From NCBI GenBank assembly GCA_029242715.1, contig JAQWTL010000012.1, positions 124,001-188,000 of the forward strand: DNA of 64,000 nucleotides. Direction: 5' to 3'. The stretch comes from Phycisphaerales bacterium. Lineage in GTDB: Bacteria > Planctomycetota > Phycisphaerae > Phycisphaerales > SM1A02. The translations under genes were made by a program, and so were the position numbers. The notes below the pieces were generated by a model. That model searched no databases, was not told the DNA's origin, and was given only the letters and a program-made list of their open reading frames with translations. This document shows, in pieces, positions 61,263 through 64,000 of this stretch. How positions within the stretch are numbered: the stretch's first letter is position 1; every line of letters starts with the position of its first letter.

Positions 61263-61999
61263 TGAACCGGATCATTGCCATGTGGTCTGGGCCGCGGAAT
61301 ATCTCCACGGCCATGATGCGGTCATGGGAGAACAGGCCGGATACCACCGCCTGGGATGAACCCCTGTATGCCTGCTTTCTCCTTCAGACGGGGATCGATC
61401 ATCCTGGTCGCGAACATGTGCTTGAAAAGCACTCGCATGAAACCTGCTACGAATCCGTGGTTGAAAGATTGCTTGCTGATATTCAAACGCCGATCTTCTA
61501 TCAGAAACATATTGCGCATCATCTTCTTGACGACATGGACAGATCATGGATGGATGATGAAAGAGTGGACCATTGTTTCCTGATCAGGGATCCTCGTGAA
61601 GTGATTCTGTCTCTGCATAAAAGATTCCCGGGAATGGAACTCCGTGATACGGGGTTGCCTCAACAGGTCGAGATTTTTCAACGACGACTGGAGGTAACGG
61701 GCCAGACGCCTCCCGTCATTGATGCACGTGATGTTCTGGAGGACCCTGGGGGCACACTTGGCGCGTTGTGCGATCGTCTTGATATTCCATTTGTTGACTC
61801 GATGCTTTCATGGCCTGAGGGGCCGCGGGCTTGTGATGGAGCCTGGGCGGATTGGTGGTACGACTCTGTCAGAGCCTCAACAGAATTTGCGGCCTGGTCT
61901 CCCAGGGAAGGCGATGTGCCAGATCATCTGGGCCCGGTGCATGATGCATGCCAGGCACTTTACGAACAGTTACATGTCCATCGGATCAGGGGAACATGA
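61262..61999 (+). CDS. Sulfotransferase-like P-loop protein
   Basis: A 245-residue protein; ATG 61262 overlaps the permease stop (TGATG). It has the PAPS-binding-like start W-S-G-P-R-N-I-S-T-A-M-M near residues 8-19, D-E-P-L-Y-A near 33, and the 3'-phosphate region R-D-P-R-E-V near 108, with W-W-Y near 200. In plants the same architecture is fused in one chain to a class IV aminotransferase; here that aminotransferase is the next gene. Substrate unknown, and the sulfotransferase activity is inferred. Confidence 0.85.
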   Translation: MNRIIAMWSGPRNISTAMMRSWENRPDTTAWDEPLYACFLLQTGIDHPGREHVLEKHSHETCYESVVERLLADIQTPIFYQKHIAHHLLDDMDRSWMDDERVDHCFLIRDPREVILSLHKRFPGMELRDTGLPQQVEIFQRRLEVTGQTPPVIDARDVLEDPGGTLGALCDRLDIPFVDSMLSWPEGPRACDGAWADWWYDSVRASTEFAAWSPREGDVPDHLGPVHDACQALYEQLHVHRIRGT

Positions 62000-62000
62000 C

Positions 62001-62906
62001 GTGCTCCAGAAATATGACGAACGCAATCGTGACCTGCTGATCAACATCAATGGAAAGATACTGCATCGAGATGAAGCAGGTATCAGTCCATTTGATTCAG
62101 CCGTTCAGGGCGGAGATGCCGTATGGGAAGGCCTCCGCGTTTACGACGGCCGCATATTCCGTTTTCGGCAGCATCTGGATCGACTCCGTGCTTCGGCGGA
62201 GGCGGTGTCATTTGCCGAGATCCCTTCGCATGAATCAATCATCGAAGAGGTTCGCCGGACGCTTGAAGCCAATGGCATGCGTGATGGCGTTCATATTCGA
62301 CTGACCCTCACACGAGGCTTGAAGGTGACCAGCGGAATGGATCCACGTCTCAACACCTCCGGGCCTACGCTCATCGTGCTCGCTGAGCACAAGCGTCCGG
62401 TATATGACAAGTCAGGCCTTCGTCTTGCGACAAGCAGTATTCGAAGATTCTCACCGGATCAACTGGATCAGCAGATCCACTCATGCAACCTTCTACAGTC
62501 AATCATGGCCAAGATCCAGGCCAACAATGCCGGTGCGGATGATGCGCTGATGCTGGATGCGCGTGGATTCATTGCTGAAACCAATGCAACACATCTTTTT
62601 TTCGTACACGGTGAAATGGTGACGACTTCACATGTGCTTTGTTGTCCTGAGGGCGTGACTCGCTCGGTGGTCCTGGAGTTATGTCGCAAATCAGGAATCC
62701 AATGCCATGAAGGGGACTACGAACTGGAGCACGCTCTTTGCGCGGATGAGGTCTTCTGTACCGGGACCATGGGCGAGCTTGCTTCTGTCGTTGAAATCGA
62801 TGGGCAGATGATTGGCGATGGAAAAATCGGGTCCATGACCACAAGGCTTTCGGGACTGTTCAGTGAATGTGTTGCCGATGAAGCTGAGCCAGTGCTTGAT
62901 ACGTGA
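62001..62906 (+). CDS. Class IV (branched-chain/D-amino acid type) aminotransferase
   Basis: A 301-residue PLP enzyme. AGGGG lies eight bases before GTG 62001, two bases after the upstream stop; an in-frame ATG 61974 would overlap. Motifs: G-G-D-A-V-W-E-G-L-R-V-Y near residue 34, R-L-T-L-T-R-G near 96, H-S-C-N-L-L near 160 with the PLP Lys just after in I-M-A-K-I-Q, and T-G-T-M-G-E-L near 253. It transaminates branched-chain or D-amino acids in the family. Forms an operon with the sulfotransferase-like gene; ends directly against xylB. Confidence 0.9.
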   Translation: MLQKYDERNRDLLININGKILHRDEAGISPFDSAVQGGDAVWEGLRVYDGRIFRFRQHLDRLRASAEAVSFAEIPSHESIIEEVRRTLEANGMRDGVHIRLTLTRGLKVTSGMDPRLNTSGPTLIVLAEHKRPVYDKSGLRLATSSIRRFSPDQLDQQIHSCNLLQSIMAKIQANNAGADDALMLDARGFIAETNATHLFFVHGEMVTTSHVLCCPEGVTRSVVLELCRKSGIQCHEGDYELEHALCADEVFCTGTMGELASVVEIDGQMIGDGKIGSMTTRLSGLFSECVADEAEPVLDT

Positions 62907-64000
62907 TCAGTCCGCGTGAAAGATGGGGGCGAGTGCGGGGTACACGGTCCGCCACCGATCATGCAGGTCATCGTAGAGCCGGGCGTCATGAGAAGGTTCA
63001 TGGGCGGCTGATTCGTGAATGAATGCCTTCATGGCATTACGGACATCAGGGAATCGGCCGCTGCCGACCATGGCCAGGAGTGCGGCGCCATAGGCGGAGC
63101 CATCTGTCACATTGACCGTGCTGACCGGGAGGTTGAAGATGTCGGCGGCCATCTGTCTCCAGAAACTGCTTCTGGCGCCGCCGCCGGTCATTCTGATGGA
63201 AGTGATGCTCTGGCCACTTGAACGTATAAGATCAAGACCATCCTTGAGTCCAAAGAGAACGCCTTCCAGTACAGCTCTTGCAAAGTGCGATCTCTCATGC
63301 TGATTGGTCATTCCAACGAAGGCACCGCGTGCTTTGGGATCAGCATGTGGAGTTCGTTCCCCGGTCAAGTAGGGGAGGAAGCAGAGACCGTTGCAGCCCG
63401 GAGTCACTGTTCTTGCACCTTCAAGAATTCGGTCATACGCAGCAGCATCGGGTCCTTCAAAGGTATCTCGGTACCACTTGAGACTTCCTCCTGCACTGAG
63501 CATGACACCCATGACATGCCAGGCGCCGGCAACCGCATGACAGTAGCCATGCAATGCGCCTGTAGGGTCGTGCGGTCGTGTGTTGCGGTCTGCAAAGACC
63601 ACGCCTGAGGTGCCCAGGTTCAAAGAGGCGACGGATTCATTCCCGATGCCACAGCCAACTCCACCAGCGGCCTGATCGCCAGCTCCGGCCACTACCGGTG
63701 TGCCGGGTCGAAGGCCAGTCATGGAAGCGGCCCTGGCCGATACGGTTCCGGCGATGTCCTGTGATTCACAGACCTCAGGGAGCAGGGGCCGATCGATCTC
63801 CAGCTTCTGGAGGATCTCATCTGACCAGTCGCGTGTCTCCAGATCCAGCAGCGATGTGCCTGAAGCATCGGATGCATCCATGGCATACGTTCCGGTCAGT
63901 TGGAATCGAACGCTGTCCTTCGGCAGAAGTATCTGCCGGGTTCGAACGAATACCTGTGACTCATGTTGCCTCATCCACAGAATCTTGGGCGCAGTGAAAC
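62907..64000 (-). CDS. xylB: Xylulokinase (FGGY family), 5' end beyond window
   Basis: The frame remains open to the window edge at 64000, so the N-terminus is missing; the last visible upstream codons read F-T-A-P-K-I-L-W, a xylulokinase pattern. About 364 residues are present. Motifs: L-P-K-D-S-V-R-F-Q-L-T-G, the catalytic Asp in G-A-G-D-Q-A-A-G, L-G-T-S-G-V-V-F near 110, and the ATPase-core R-M-T-G-G-G-A-R-S-S. It phosphorylates D-xylulose, linking xylose to the pentose phosphate pathway. The stop abuts the aminotransferase stop. Confidence 0.92.
   Translation of the reverse strand, partial: FTAPKILWMRQHESQVFVRTRQILLPKDSVRFQLTGTYAMDASDASGTSLLDLETRDWSDEILQKLEIDRPLLPEVCESQDIAGTVSARAASMTGLRPGTPVVAGAGDQAAGGVGCGIGNESVASLNLGTSGVVFADRNTRPHDPTGALHGYCHAVAGAWHVMGVMLSAGGSLKWYRDTFEGPDAAAYDRILEGARTVTPGCNGLCFLPYLTGERTPHADPKARGAFVGMTNQHERSHFARAVLEGVLFGLKDGLDLIRSSGQSITSIRMTGGGARSSFWRQMAADIFNLPVSTVNVTDGSAYGAALLAMVGSGRFPDVRNAMKAFIHESAAHEPSHDARLYDDLHDRWRTVYPALAPIFHAD

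Noticed and set aside
1-64000. Mobile elements, phage genes and CRISPR arrays
   Set aside because: No transposase motif, integrase, terminal inverted repeat or regularly spaced direct repeat array was recognised.

Overview
The window reads as a chromosome segment from a planctomycete, most likely a marine Phycisphaerae-type bacterium. This is inferred from five secreted proteins ending in a paired EF-hand (dockerin-like) tail with a final W-G-x-C-type motif, beta-helix, FG-GAP and DUF1080 surface proteins, a planctomycete-style omega subunit, and a three-gene SPFH cluster next to ABC-2 transporters. Gene density is high, G+C is moderate by eye, and many genes overlap by 1-4 bases (ATGA, TGATG, TAATG). 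I see no transposase, phage gene, CRISPR array or attachment site.

Layout. 1-5207: end of a DPM1-type glycosyltransferase/GtrA fusion, a small lipoprotein-like gene, uvrA and an ABC-2 permease. 5417-15396: a co-directional six-gene block with a polytopic SPFH protein, HflC-like and HflK-like proteins, an ABC ATPase, a large ABC-2 permease and an unrecognised 660-residue membrane-anchored protein. 15402-18509: a tightly overlapped clc - rnpA - yidD - FAH-hydrolase operon without rpmH. 18708-19571: rpoZ and a stand-alone coaC. 19661-28742: housekeeping operons on the minus strand, namely dnaG - rpoD, rpmB, clpX, a SHOCT protein, tig with a histone-H1-like tail, and trpA behind a MazG-type pyrophosphohydrolase. 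A tRNA-Val(GAC) with its own terminator sits at 29141.

29302-43140: accessory and envelope genes. These are a SYLF lipoprotein, an FG-GAP/EF-hand protein, small membrane proteins, a kinase-like gene coupled to pntAB, a run of four exported proteins (beta-helix, DUF1080, cohesin-like, FG-GAP), and a HTH regulator with a degenerate receiver domain. 43341-51615: a Cys-rich superoxide dismutase, a 44-residue membrane peptide, a carboxylesterase, a DUF4870 protein, a glycerol-dehydrogenase-like enzyme, a DMT transporter, a glycine-zipper lipoprotein and a two-gene heterodimeric ABC exporter. 51762-64000: a secreted subtilase, a HEAGH metallopeptidase-like protein, typA, ridA, mogA, sufE, a flavin reductase, an amino-acid transporter operon with sulfotransferase-like and class IV aminotransferase genes, and the 3' part of xylB, cut by the window end.

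The best candidates for an undescribed system are the SPFH/ABC/660-residue block (about 4.1-15.4 kb), the sulfotransferase plus aminotransferase pair (61.3-62.9 kb), and the HTH pseudo-receiver regulator next to the exported-protein cluster. All functional assignments come from reading motifs by eye; no database search was run.
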